From Collinsella aerofaciens (GTDB lineage: Bacteria > Actinomycetota > Coriobacteriia > Coriobacteriales > Coriobacteriaceae): a DNA stretch of 64,000 bases. The translations under genes were made by a program, and so were the position numbers. Location: NCBI RefSeq assembly GCF_002736145.1, contig NZ_CP024160.1, positions 2,232,001 to 2,296,000 on the forward strand, written 5' to 3'. The notes below the pieces were generated by a model. It was given only the letters and a program-made list of their open reading frames with translations. It made no database searches and had not been told where the DNA came from. Below are positions 46,240 through 54,603 of this stretch, piece after piece (the first letter of the stretch is position 1; each line of letters opens with the position of its first letter).

Positions 46240-47182
46240 CCAGGTGGCCGCGGGCTTCACCATCACGGGGCTTCTCGACGGCGCGTCGCGCACCCGCGGG
46301 CGCTACCCGGTGTCCGAGATAGCGGTGGCCGACATCGCCGACCACCCGGCGAACGCCGCGTACTCCATGGACCCGGCCGGCATAGCCGAGCTCGCCGAGT
46401 CCATACGCGAGGACGGCCTCACCGACCTGCCGCTGGTGCGCAAGGTCGGCGACGGCTCGTGGCAGATGGTCTCCGGGCACCGCCGCAAGGCCGCCTACGC
46501 GCTGCTCGCCAAGGACGACCCCGCCTACGAGAGGATGCCCTGCCGCGTGATAGAGGGCATCGACGACGAGCGGGCGGTGACGCTGCTCCACGCCGCGAAC
46601 TACTTCACCCGCGCGCTCACCGTGACCGAGCGCGCCGCAGCGACCGAGGCGCTCAGGGGCGACGCCGTGCGCCTGCGCTCCGAGGACCCGTCGCTTTCCG
46701 GCATGCGCGTCGACGACGTGAAGGCCGCCATCATCGAGCGGCAGACGGGCCGCAAGGTCTCCGGCAAGACCATCGCGCGCGAGGAGAGGCTGGCCCGCCG
46801 CATCGCCGAGGACCTCTCGCCCGAGTGGGCCGCCGAGGCCGACCGCGGCAACCTCAGCGCCGAGGCGGTGCGCTCGCTCGCGGGCATGCCGAAGGAGCGC
46901 CAGGCGGAGATGCACGCCGCCATGGAGCCCTGGCGGCGCACCAAGCGGGAGCTCTCCGACTACGTGAGGAGCGAGAGCGAAACGCAGGCCGGCCCCGACG
47001 GGCGCATCGCGAAGGCCGCGAGGCTCGTCGCCGACTTCCTGGAGAGCCCGCCCGAGAGCCCGAGCGCGGCCGACCTCTCGCTGCTGCGCGAGATGGCGCT
47101 CATGACCGCCCCGTACGCGGATGCGGGCAGCGATGCCCGAAAGCGCCGCAGAAGGGCCTCAGGTTCGAAATCCAGCAAGTAG
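46226..47182 (+). CDS. parB: ParB family protein
   Basis: A 318-residue ParB/Srx-type protein with a GTG start that overlaps parA. The N-terminal CTPase-like part contains ISEL-type IAELAESIREDGLTDLPLV near 54 and the box MVSGHRRKAAYAL near 78. The helix-turn-helix part spans VDDVKAAIIERQTGRKVSGKTI. The C-terminus is basic (RKRRRRASGSK). It would bind a parS-like site, perhaps the palindrome upstream of parA or the inverted repeats downstream, and stimulate ParA. Confidence 0.88.
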   Translation: MSSPSQVAAGFTITGLLDGASRTRGRYPVSEIAVADIADHPANAAYSMDPAGIAELAESIREDGLTDLPLVRKVGDGSWQMVSGHRRKAAYALLAKDDPAYERMPCRVIEGIDDERAVTLLHAANYFTRALTVTERAAATEALRGDAVRLRSEDPSLSGMRVDDVKAAIIERQTGRKVSGKTIAREERLARRIAEDLSPEWAAEADRGNLSAEAVRSLAGMPKERQAEMHAAMEPWRRTKRELSDYVRSESETQAGPDGRIAKAARLVADFLESPPESPSAADLSLLREMALMTAPYADAGSDARKRRRRASGSKSSK

Positions 47183-47183
47183 C

Positions 47184-47373
47184 CTATGGCGTCCGACATC
47201 GCGTCGGGCGTCCATAGCACTTGGGGAACGGGCGGCTTCGGACCCGTCATGCCGCGGGCCGTTTGGGAGCCCGCTTTCGCGAGGCCCGGTCCCAGAGGCG
47301 GCGCCCGGGCCGGGCCACCGCCTGCGGGGGATCCCCCGCGCCCCTAGAGAGACGCGCCCGCCGCGCGGCGGGC
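47184..47373. other. candidate origin of transfer: five inverted repeats between parB and mobC
   Basis: The 210-base gap has no gene. It holds an imperfect hairpin at 47184-47217 (CTATGG/CCATAG with an inner GTCCGAC/GTCGGGC), ACGGG/CCCGT (47228-47247), GCGGGC/GCCCGC (47254-47274), the palindrome GCGGGGGATCCCCCGC (47324-47339) and GCCCGCCGCGCGGCGGGC (47356-47373). The position beside mobC and relaxase genes fits an oriT. The nick site is not identified. Confidence 0.5.
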
Positions 47374-47392
47374 CCGAGGAAAGGAATCCGCC

Positions 47393-47839
47393 ATGGAAGA
47401 GGAAGCCGGCGCCGCCAAAGGCAAGGAGCGCCGCGTCACGTTCCGCATGGAGGGAGGCGACTACGACGCGCTCTGCGAGCGGTGCGAGCGCGCCGGCCTC
47501 AGCAAGTCAGAGTACCTGCGCTACCTCGTTCGCATACCGCTGTCGACGGAGGCCAACGCTGGAGACGAGCACCGCATACTCGTGGACCGCAGGGCCCTTT
47601 GGTCGATGTCTCGGGAGCTCACGAAGTGGGGCTACCACTACAACCAGGCAGTGCACGCGATGAACCTCATCAACTTCCACGCCCGCCACGGGCACGTCGA
47701 CCGGGACCTCGTCGCGGAGAGCATCCCGACGATCGAGCGAGAGCTCGCCGACGTGAACGGCGCGGCCCGCGAGATGGCGGCGGAGCTCGGTCGCATCGGT
47801 GCCGACTCGCTCGTGGAGGGCTCGCCATGCCGATCCTGA
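47393..47839 (+). CDS. mobC: MobC-like relaxosome accessory protein
   Basis: A 148-residue protein. The N-terminal ribbon-helix-helix (RRVTFRMEGGDYDALCERCERAGLSKSEYLRYLV) is followed by the MobC-type helix WSMSRELTKWGYHYNQAVHAMN, which is characteristic of relaxosome accessory proteins. It binds near the nick site and helps the relaxase open DNA. AGGAAAGGA precedes the ATG. It overlaps the relaxase gene by 13 bases, so the two are translationally coupled. Confidence 0.85.
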   Translation: MEEEAGAAKGKERRVTFRMEGGDYDALCERCERAGLSKSEYLRYLVRIPLSTEANAGDEHRILVDRRALWSMSRELTKWGYHYNQAVHAMNLINFHARHGHVDRDLVAESIPTIERELADVNGAAREMAAELGRIGADSLVEGSPCRS

Positions 47840-49098
47840 AGCCGATAAGCGGCCACGGCTCGACGGGTGGCATCCGCCGCTACCTCGAGAAGGGAGGCCG
47901 CGCCCTGGCGCGCGACCTGTTCAACCTGAGCTACGACGAGCGCGATGCCGGCGCACTGGGAAACGAGGCCAAGGAGGCCTGCGCCTGGGACGCCGAGATG
48001 GACGCCACGCGCGCCGCCTTCGGCACGGACGCCCCCTGGAGGGGAAAGCCCGCGCGGACGTTCAAGCACTTCGTGCTCTCGCCGGACCCCGGCGACGATA
48101 TCGACCTGGCGGCGCTGCGCGAGCTCGCGTGCTCGTGGGCTCTCAAGCACTTCGGCGACCACGAGATCGCCATCGTGTACCACGACGACAACGCCCGCGG
48201 CATACCGCACGCGCACATCGTCGTGAATAACGCCAACCTCCGCACCGGCTACCGCATGCAGACCCAGCACCCCGAGGACCTCAACCGAGACCTGCAGGAC
48301 ATGGCGCGCGAGCGCGGGCTGTCGGGGCTCTCCAACGACCGAGCTCCCGAATCGCCGTCGAAGGCGCGCGGGCGGGCAGGTGCGGGCGGGCCCAGGAGCC
48401 GCAGGAGCGTCTACCTGGGCCGGGCCGAGAAGGAGATCATGCGCTCGGGCGGCTACTCGTGGGTCGGCGACATCCGCGCCCGCGTCGCGCTCGCCAAGAC
48501 CACGGCGCGCGACGAGGCGGAGTTCCTCGGCGTCCTCGACGCCCTGGGCGTGCACGTCGCCGACAACTCGGCCAAGGCGCGGCGGGACGACTGGGTGTTC
48601 AGCCTGGCCGAGGAGCCGTCCAAGAAGGTCAGCGGCGAGCGCCTGGGGTTCGTCTACGGCAAGGAGATGCTCCGCCGGCGGTTCGAGCGCGGGGGCGCCT
48701 ACCGTCCCACGGACGCGAGCGCCGCGCGCATCCGCGAGGCCGCCGAGCGAGCCCTCGAGCTCAACGACCTCTCGGAGCTGAGCAGGCTCTCCTCGGCGCT
48801 CGAGACCTGCGCGAAGTTCGACGTCGAGTCCATCGAGGAGTTCGGTCTCAGGATGGCGACGCTCGAGCGTCGCGGCCAGGCGGGCGGCGAGGGCTACCGT
48901 CGACTCGAGGCGGCGCGCGACTACATGGCGATGAACGAGCTCATGCCGCTCAAAACCCGCTACGGGGACGATCGCGGGCGCGGTGCTGCCGAAGGAAGCT
49001 CGCGCGACGGGCGCCGCGAGGACGAGCAACAGCGCATCCTCGCCGTCGAACGCCAGCGGGCCCAGCAGGAGCATCGCAGGGAAAGGGGCCGGAGATGA
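47827..49098 (+). CDS. MobP-type relaxase
   Basis: A 423-residue relaxase/mobilisation nuclease. The N-terminus has the conserved ISGHGSTGGIRRYLEKGG, the FKHFVLSPDP strand near residue 78, and the metal-binding three-histidine region HDDNARGIPHAHIVVNNANL near 118. Residues 200-300 contain a helical domain with YSWVGDIRARVALAKTTA. The exact catalytic tyrosine is not assigned. It nicks oriT and pilots single-stranded DNA to the recipient. Its stop overlaps the next ATG. Confidence 0.9.
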   Translation: MPILKPISGHGSTGGIRRYLEKGGRALARDLFNLSYDERDAGALGNEAKEACAWDAEMDATRAAFGTDAPWRGKPARTFKHFVLSPDPGDDIDLAALRELACSWALKHFGDHEIAIVYHDDNARGIPHAHIVVNNANLRTGYRMQTQHPEDLNRDLQDMARERGLSGLSNDRAPESPSKARGRAGAGGPRSRRSVYLGRAEKEIMRSGGYSWVGDIRARVALAKTTARDEAEFLGVLDALGVHVADNSAKARRDDWVFSLAEEPSKKVSGERLGFVYGKEMLRRRFERGGAYRPTDASAARIREAAERALELNDLSELSRLSSALETCAKFDVESIEEFGLRMATLERRGQAGGEGYRRLEAARDYMAMNELMPLKTRYGDDRGRGAAEGSSRDGRREDEQQRILAVERQRAQQEHRRERGRR

Positions 49099-49649
49099 TG
49101 GTGAGGATAGAGTACGAGGGCGGCAGGACGACGCTGTTCGACACGCTCTCGTTCACGGAGGGCTCGCCGTTCTCCGGCGCGAACATGCTCACGGAGTTCG
49201 AGCTCGAGATGAGGGATGAGCCCGAGAAGGGGCTCTGGCTCACGGCGAACTGGCACCAGGTGCGCGACGACTGGCGCGCCGACGCGCCCGCGGACGGCAT
49301 ACCGGCCGCGCGCAGGTCCCGCGGCTGGCGCTTCATGCTGGCCTCGGAGGCCGAGCTCGGGCGCGCCCGGCGCGTCCTGCTCGACGGCGACGAGGCGTTC
49401 GCCCGTGTGCGGGGATACCTGTGCGACGCGGCCGCGATCGGCGCCTGCTACCGCGAGCACGTGGGCCCTCCCTCAAAACCGCTGAAGTCGCAGATAAGGG
49501 ACCTGCAGCGCGCTCTGGGGAGGGCGGAGGTCCCGGGCGTGCCCGACGAGCTGGCGAGGCTACTCGCGGAAGAGAAGGAAGAGGGCGCCGACGAGGGCGC
49601 CCGCAAGGTCAAGGAAGATTGGGGTGACGTCGATGAAGAGGCTTGGTAG
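49095..49649 (+). CDS. hypothetical protein co-transcribed with relaxase
   Basis: A 184-residue protein starting inside the relaxase stop codon (ATGA). I do not recognise a family. It begins with beta strands (MMVRIEYEGGRTTLFDTLSF), has a central WRFMLASEAELGRARRVLLDG and a charged helical tail. Such small proteins following relaxases in Coriobacteriia-type elements are common but uncharacterised. A second ATG three bases on would serve equally well. Confidence 0.65.
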   Translation: MMVRIEYEGGRTTLFDTLSFTEGSPFSGANMLTEFELEMRDEPEKGLWLTANWHQVRDDWRADAPADGIPAARRSRGWRFMLASEAELGRARRVLLDGDEAFARVRGYLCDAAAIGACYREHVGPPSKPLKSQIRDLQRALGRAEVPGVPDELARLLAEEKEEGADEGARKVKEDWGDVDEEAW

Positions 49650-49728
49650 GTTCCTCATGGCAGCACTTAAGGTCACGCTGGGCTTTTTCGTCTGGCTGTT
49701 CCGCGCCGTGTTCAAGTGGGTGATGTAG
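49633..49728 (+). CDS. 31-residue single-pass membrane peptide
   Basis: A short reading frame overlapping the previous gene by 17 bases. The peptide starts MKRLGRFLMAALKVTL, continues with a hydrophobic aromatic segment (GFFVWLFRAVF) and ends KWVM. A positive N-terminus plus one membrane helix suggests an inner-membrane peptide. GGGGTG lies six bases upstream. A perfect terminator starts three bases after the stop, which supports it as the true last gene. Confidence 0.55.
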   Translation: MKRLGRFLMAALKVTLGFFVWLFRAVFKWVM

Positions 49729-49730
49729 TA

Positions 49731-49754
49731 AGAGGCGGGCAATTGCCCGCCTCT
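49731..49754. terminator. bidirectional terminator between convergent operons
   Basis: A perfect 24-bp palindrome with arms AGAGGCGGGC around AATT. On the plus strand it is followed by TTGTCTTTCC. It separates the relaxase operon (plus) from the split hypothetical gene (minus). Confidence 0.85.
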
Positions 49755-49763
49755 TTGTCTTTC

Positions 49764-50207
49764 CTAATCTGTCTGATCGTCGATGAGCCAGCAGTCGGTC
49801 CCATCAGTGAGCAGCGTCCTGGCTGACCGGGATACCGCCGCGATGCGTTGGATTTTGCCTTTTCGATCTTCGGCCTCGGACCTCAGCTTCGACTCTCCGG
49901 AGCGTAGGCTCGCGCGCATCTCAACCTTAGCTTCGAGGAGTTGCTCTTTTGCAGCGGCTCTGGGGGTCTGAGAGATTAGCCTCTTGAGGGCGTTTCCCTG
50001 GGCTCCGCGAGGAAGCGCGATGGGCGTCCCTTTCATGCCCCCGATCTTCATCTCCATGAGCGCTGCGAGGACCTGCCTCTTTTTCAGAAAGCCCTGAGAT
50101 TTGTCCAGGATCCGCTGTTCTTCGATGAGGGCGCTGCGGTCGTCCATGCTGCCGTCGTAGTACATGCGCGTCATGGCGAGCGCCGACAGGGCCTGGAGGC
50201 ACCCCCC
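49764..50207 (-). pseudogene. unknown two-gene-module protein, C-terminal fragment
   Basis: This minus-strand frame begins without its own start and reads GGCLQALSALAMTRMYYDG, then SALIEEQRILDKSQGFLKKR and a coiled-coil tail ending TDCWLIDDQTD. It is the natural continuation of the fragment at 53870-54592, from which it is separated by the inserted mef/msr cassette. The join is at GCACCCCC (50199-50206), repeated at the other junction. In a rejoined gene, the coiled coil would continue across the break, giving a protein of about 385 residues. Confidence 0.75.
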
Positions 50208-50255
50208 TCGAGGCCTTTTGTCTCCATTCTGGGAATATATCCTGCTCATTTAGGG

Positions 50256-51725
50256 TTATTCGCGCTGAAAGATTTTGACTAGCTTGGTGTCCTTTATTTC
50301 GTAAATAATGTCTGCGACGTTCTCGACCAGCCTCTTATCGTGGGAGACGAACACTATCGTTCCGGCATAGGCGCTCATCATCTGCTCGAGGGCTTCGGCG
50401 CTCTTGATGTCCAGGTAATTTCCAGGCTCGTCCATGAGCAAGATGTTGTATCTGCCCAGCAGCATCTTCGCGAGTAGCAGCTTGATGACTTCGCCTCCCG
50501 AGAGAACGCCAACGTCCTTTGTCAGGTCGCGCGGTCCGATTCCCATAGAGGCGAGGATGCCTCGAATTTCGGTCATGCTGTACTCGCAACCATTCTGCAT
50601 GAACGAGATCACAGACTGGCGGGCGTCGAACTTGTAACCTGTCTGTTCGAAGTAGCCGATCTCTGCTTTGGGAGAGATGTTGATACCGTCGGCGCGTCGA
50701 ACGATTGCCTTCAGCAGGCTGGTCTTTCCTGTGCCGTTGCCACCGGTGATGGCCACTTTGGCACCGAGCGGTATCTCGAATTTCGCGTGGTCATAGAGCA
50801 CGCAGTTGCCGAAGCTCAAGCTGAAATCATCTGCCGAGATGGGAAATTTGCTGTGCAGTTCCAGGGCCTTGCTCTGGCGGAAGCGCACGGCGCGAATGCT
50901 ATCTGGGGCCTCGATCCCTTCGAGCGCTTCGAGGCGCTTCTCCATGTTCTTAGCTGCCTGATGCATTTTCTTCTGCTTGGTGCCGGTTGTTTTCTGATGC
51001 CCCAAGCGACCTGCATACTCGTTGCTTTTTTTCGCACCCTTCCGCTTGGCGTCGACCTGCCGTGCTTTTTTCCGCTGTTTTTCGATGGCGGCTTCGAGGC
51101 GATCGCGCTCGCGCATCGCCTCTTCGTATCGAGTCGCCTGAGCTTTGCGCTCTTCTTCTTTCTGTCGCAGATAGTCGGAGTAGTCACCCCAGAATTCGGA
51201 AATACCGCCGTCTTTGAGCTCCCAGATCTTGTCTACCACCTGGTCGAGAAAATGACGGTCATGGCTCACGATGAGCAGGGCCCCATCAAATGCCTTGAGT
51301 TGTCCGACGAGAAGGCGGATGCCGTCTTGGTCGAGGTGGCTCGTAGGTTCGTCGGCGAAGATCGCGCTTGCATGCTGGGAGAGCGCAGAGGCAATCTTGG
51401 CGCGTGTTTCCTCCCCGCCGCTCATCGTCTCCTGCGCCACTTCGGCGACGTTGAGACGGGAGAGCATCTCGCCGTTGTCCTGAGCCGCATCAAGGTCGAG
51501 TTCGTCGAGCTGGCCGATGAGGGCAATGCTGCCGAAGCGCCTGACGTCGGCGTCCGCAATGGTTAGATTGCCGCTCAGGATTTTTAGCAGGCTGGTTTTG
51601 CCTGCACCGTTGTCTCCTACCAAGCCGATGCGATCGTAGGGGTAGATTTCCAATTCTTCGATGTCCAGAATATCGCGGCCGGCATATTCCAAAAAGATGT
51701 CTTTAGCTTTGACTATGAGTTCCAT
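50256..51725 (-). CDS. Msr(D)/Mel-like ABC-F ribosomal protection protein
   Basis: A 489-residue ABC-F protein with two ATP-binding domains and no membrane segments. Landmarks are Walker [15 protein letters not shown] near 37, signature TMSGGEETR near 102, and Walker [16 protein letters not shown] near 125. The interdomain linker is charged and carries [17 protein letters not shown]. The second domain has [30 protein letters not shown] and [13 protein letters not shown]. The overall pattern and N-terminus [10 protein letters not shown] are those of Msr(D). It displaces macrolides from the ribosome. The start at 51725 has AAAGGTGG upstream. It is the second gene after the MFS gene, as in mef-msr operons. 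Confidence 0.9.
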   Translation of the reverse strand: MELIVKAKDIFLEYAGRDILDIEELEIYPYDRIGLVGDNGAGKTSLLKILSGNLTIADADVRRFGSIALIGQLDELDLDAAQDNGEMLSRLNVAEVAQETMSGGEETRAKIASALSQHASAIFADEPTSHLDQDGIRLLVGQLKAFDGALLIVSHDRHFLDQVVDKIWELKDGGISEFWGDYSDYLRQKEEERKAQATRYEEAMRERDRLEAAIEKQRKKARQVDAKRKGAKKSNEYAGRLGHQKTTGTKQKKMHQAAKNMEKRLEALEGIEAPDSIRAVRFRQSKALELHSKFPISADDFSLSFGNCVLYDHAKFEIPLGAKVAITGGNGTGKTSLLKAIVRRADGINISPKAEIGYFEQTGYKFDARQSVISFMQNGCEYSMTEIRGILASMGIGPRDLTKDVGVLSGGEVIKLLLAKMLLGRYNILLMDEPGNYLDIKSAEALEQMMSAYAGTIVFVSHDKRLVENVADIIYEIKDTKLVKIFQRE

Positions 51726-51985
51726 AAGTTGAACCACCTTTTGTGTATTGTCGTTTTCTGGAAGCGCAGCCATGCCAATAAAGAATCGTTCACGTCGATT
51801 TTTCGCCTTTGCCCGATTGCCGGCGTGAGCGTTTTGGCCTTGCGCAAGCCGGCAAATCCGAAAATGATAGTTGGCGGCGAATAAGGAGCGCGATGTGGGA
51901 TGTCGGCGCAATACCTCGTCGTCGCAAGGGCTTGAAGGCTGACGCGCGAACCGATGGCTGCCGCCTCTTTTTTCGAATGCTTGGG

Positions 51986-53272
51986 CTATTGAATCCGCCC
52001 GGTATCTCTTTTCCCCACGTTTCGGACGCTCGGAGCAAGCAGCATAGCCATCGCAAGCAGTACCATGGTCGCTCCAGAGCCGACGAACCATAACGGAGCT
52101 CCGAGCAGGTCCGCAAAAACGGAGGGGGCTGCGAGGCCCATGGGCATGGCCCACGCCATAATGGTTCCGTAGAGGCCGAAAACGCGGCCTAGGTACTCAG
52201 GAGGTATCTGCTCCTGCATAAGGGCAGTCTGGGTTCCCGCGTACAGCGGGGAGCATGCGCCCATAAGAAAGCTCGCCGGCAGGAAAGCGGCGAACAGCGA
52301 CGGGCCGAGCGATCCGGATGCGATTGCGACGACGCCGAAGCCGGCGATCGCGGCGACCATGGTGAGCGACCTATTGCGGAACCCTCCCGTGGCCGCCAAG
52401 ATGCCGGACCCAGCCAGCATGCCTGCGGAGAAAAGGACCTCCGCCAAAGCGGCATCCCCCGTGCTACCGCCAAAATGTCCCAAGGTCATTATTGGGAACA
52501 ATGCCGCGAGCGGAGAGAACGCGAAAGCGAAGACGAACCCGCACCAAAGAAGGGCGAACAGCCCCCTGTATCCCCTGATCAGCTTGTAGCCGTCCGAAAT
52601 CTCAGAGAAGAGCTCTCGAACCTTATTGGAAAAGGACGAGCTGCGGTCGGCTTCGTCGAGTCCTCCTGCGTCTATCTGAGCGGCGAGGACGGCTAGAGAA
52701 GCGAAAAGCGCCCCCAGCACGTCGAGGGCAATCATGGCGGTAATGCCCGCCACGGGATAAATCACTGCCGCGAGCGCGGCGCCAAGAATGTATCCGCCGG
52801 ACTGAATCGCCTGAGTCACCCCCGATAGGCGAACGAGATGCTCTGGCGGGGCGAGATGGGGCGTGAGGGATTGGGAGGCCGGCGTGTAGAACGAAGTGCC
52901 AGCTGCGCGGAGAAACAGGGCGATGAGAATTAGCCACGCAGGTAAGCTGCCGGCCAACGAGGCAATCGCCAAGGCGGCGCCCACCGCGGCAACGAAGAGG
53001 TCGGCGCCGATGAGGACACGTTTCAAAGGCAGTCTGTCGACAACGGCGCCCGCAAGGACTCCGAACAAAGCAATCGGCAGAAAGCCTGCCAGCGATGCCA
53101 GGGAGAGGAGGGAAGATGATCCTGTCGTGAGGGCGATATGCCAAATGAGACCCATTTGGAGAATCGAGCTCGTCAATGTCGACACGAGCTCCCCGCCCCA
53201 TACGAAACAAAGCTTGAATTGCCATGAATGGCACAGCGAAACAGACCTGCGCCGAGAGGTTTCAAACATCAT
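51986..53272 (-). CDS. Mef-like MFS macrolide efflux protein
   Basis: A 428-residue major facilitator protein with about twelve membrane segments. Family signs include [40 protein letters not shown] (MFS loop 2-3) and [22 protein letters not shown] near 350, which closely parallels Mef(A). It exports macrolides, probably together with the ABC-F partner. I start at ATG 53272. The TTG 30 bases upstream is less likely. The 259 bases to the ABC-F gene contain no other gene. A leader peptide and attenuator precede it. Confidence 0.88.
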   Translation of the reverse strand: MMFETSRRRSVSLCHSWQFKLCFVWGGELVSTLTSSILQMGLIWHIALTTGSSSLLSLASLAGFLPIALFGVLAGAVVDRLPLKRVLIGADLFVAAVGAALAIASLAGSLPAWLILIALFLRAAGTSFYTPASQSLTPHLAPPEHLVRLSGVTQAIQSGGYILGAALAAVIYPVAGITAMIALDVLGALFASLAVLAAQIDAGGLDEADRSSSFSNKVRELFSEISDGYKLIRGYRGLFALLWCGFVFAFAFSPLAALFPIMTLGHFGGSTGDAALAEVLFSAGMLAGSGILAATGGFRNRSLTMVAAIAGFGVVAIASGSLGPSLFAAFLPASFLMGACSPLYAGTQTALMQEQIPPEYLGRVFGLYGTIMAWAMPMGLAAPSVFADLLGAPLWFVGSGATMVLLAMAMLLAPSVRNVGKRDTGRIQ

Positions 53273-53300
53273 GGTTATGTCCAATCGTGGAATGGCGTGC

Positions 53301-53329
53301 AAAACAGCGCGACGCCATAACAGCGCCGC
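53301..53329 (-). terminator. attenuator of mef/msr-like operon
   Basis: On the minus strand GCGGCGC pairs with GCGTCGC (one G-U) around a seven-base loop and is followed by GCTGTTTT, directly between the leader peptide and the MFS gene. It would stop transcription unless a stalled ribosome on the leader disrupts it. Confidence 0.65.
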
Positions 53330-53332
53330 TTT

Positions 53333-53368
53333 TTAGGCGCTCATCCACGTGCGGAAAAGACCAACCAC
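53333..53368 (-). CDS. leader peptide of mef/msr-like operon
   Basis: An 11-codon frame with GTG start encodes MVGLFRTWMSA. AAAGGAGGGG precedes the start by a few bases, an unusually strong ribosome binding site for such a short peptide. Its stop is four bases before the attenuator stem. Drug-induced stalling on this peptide is the likely induction mechanism, by analogy with mef/msr and erm leaders. Confidence 0.65.
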   Translation of the reverse strand: MVGLFRTWMSA

Positions 53369-53408
53369 GACACCCCTCCTTTGTTAATTCGGTCTGGCAA
53401 ACCATGTA

Positions 53409-53438
53409 ATATTAACGAGGCTTGAGTTTGCCTGTCAA
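53409..53438 (-). promoter_or_regulatory. promoter of mef/msr-like operon
   Basis: Minus-strand TTGACA (53438-53433) and TAATAT (53414-53409) with an 18-base spacer, or TTAATA with 17. It is a consensus-like promoter about 40 bases before the leader peptide. Confidence 0.8.
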
Positions 53439-53869
53439 GAATCGACCATCGGAAAGGGCAATCCTCTCTGGCCATTCGATTCCTTTTGTATCTATGGCTG
53501 CATTTACGTTATGTGGTTATTTATTTCGTTAGAATTCCCAAGCAAAACGCTTTTATGCACCATGTCTGCGCAAGCGAGAAAAGCCATTTCTAAGCCTCGG
53601 TCCACGAAAATGTCAACTTGGCTTTTCATCGAGCCGATACTTCCAACACCGCTGAAAACGAACCAAACGCGTAGCTCTTGCGTGTCCGCAACTCGCACCA
53701 TCAAAGTATGCAAGCATCCTGATGAGCAGGATAGCCTCTGATCGTCTGTATCTCAATTCGGAACAAAGATCCTGGGAAAAAGGGGATGCGGCGCCGAACG
53801 CGAACAATGTGTGTACGCTGTCGGGAAATGAGGCGCGCGCCGAGAAACCGGTGGTCCATACTCCACGCC

Positions 53870-54592
53870 GCACCCCCAACTGAGCCTCGTAGGATTGGAC
53901 CTCTTTAAGCAACGGTTCGAGGTCCTTTTCGCGCTCGGCGGCGTCCCTGGCCTTGTCTTCGATGCCGGCGAGTTGCTCGGTAATCCAATCGATTACCTGA
54001 CCGACGTCGTTGTACCTGCCCTCGATCTCGTTTCTTGCCGCCTGTCGTGCCTCGGCGGGCTTTTGGAGGTAATCGTCATGAAGGGCTGCGTAGGTCCTAG
54101 CGATGTCCAGGGCGTTTTTGACCTTCGCCCTCTGGTCGCCGGCGATCATGGAGGCGATCGATTCCAGCTTGGCGTCGATGCACTGGAGGCTGTCGCTGAT
54201 TTCGGTCATGTACGCCTGACCGACAACCATCGCCGCTGCGGCAAGGCCGACGCTGGCGATCTGTGCGGGGCTGACCCCAGCGGCTTTGAGGGAGACGTCG
54301 CCGCTCAGGCGACCTTTCGGGTCTCGGACGAGGGCCCTTACCGCTTCCGGATCCTTCTTCGAGGCGACGAGGTCCTTAAGGCTGTAGCCTTCGGGAACCT
54401 CGACTTTGTAGAGCTGTTTTCCTCGACGAGGTCTATGACGTCCGAGGCGAGGCCTAGAATGGCGTCCGCCCGCTCTCCGATGCCGACGTTGTTCTCTTTG
54501 CCCGCATCGGCGTTCGCGACGAGCCTGATGTTCTCCAAGTCCTCGACAGGAACGACCTCGACGCTGATTGGCGCAAGTTCTTTGTCGCTCAT
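53870..54592 (-). pseudogene. unknown two-gene-module protein, N-terminal fragment, frameshifted
   Basis: The fragment starts MSDKELAPISVEVVPVEDL and continues to DLVEEN. After one lost A in an A-run (T-run 54417-54420 on the plus strand) the frame must shift to read KQLYKVEVPEGYSLKDLV. It then has a possible membrane segment, PAQIASVGLAAAAMVVGQAY, and a long coiled coil, ending at QSYEAQLG where the cassette is inserted. The rest lies at 49764-50207. The frame beyond the junction (to 53613) is unrelated inserted DNA. Family not recognised. The architecture (hydrophobic patch plus coiled coils) suggests a membrane-associated effector. Confidence 0.72.
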
Positions 54593-54603
54593 GCTCTTAG
54601 CGC

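Larger units (their letters stand above)
50208..53869. mobile_element. 3.66-kb macrolide resistance cassette (mef/msr-like) inserted into a hypothetical gene
   Basis: A segment with a promoter, leader peptide, attenuator, MFS gene and ABC-F gene interrupts a gene whose two halves lie on either side. GCACCCCC occurs at both junctions (50199-50206 and 53870-53877), as expected for a target duplication or a homologous crossover point. No transposase or recombinase gene lies inside. The 430 bases from 53439 to 53869 contain no convincing gene, only short frames. Confidence 0.7.

Noticed and set aside
53504-53713. Minus-strand frame inside the resistance cassette
   Set aside because: No start signal and no recognisable family; could be a fragment, but unsupported.
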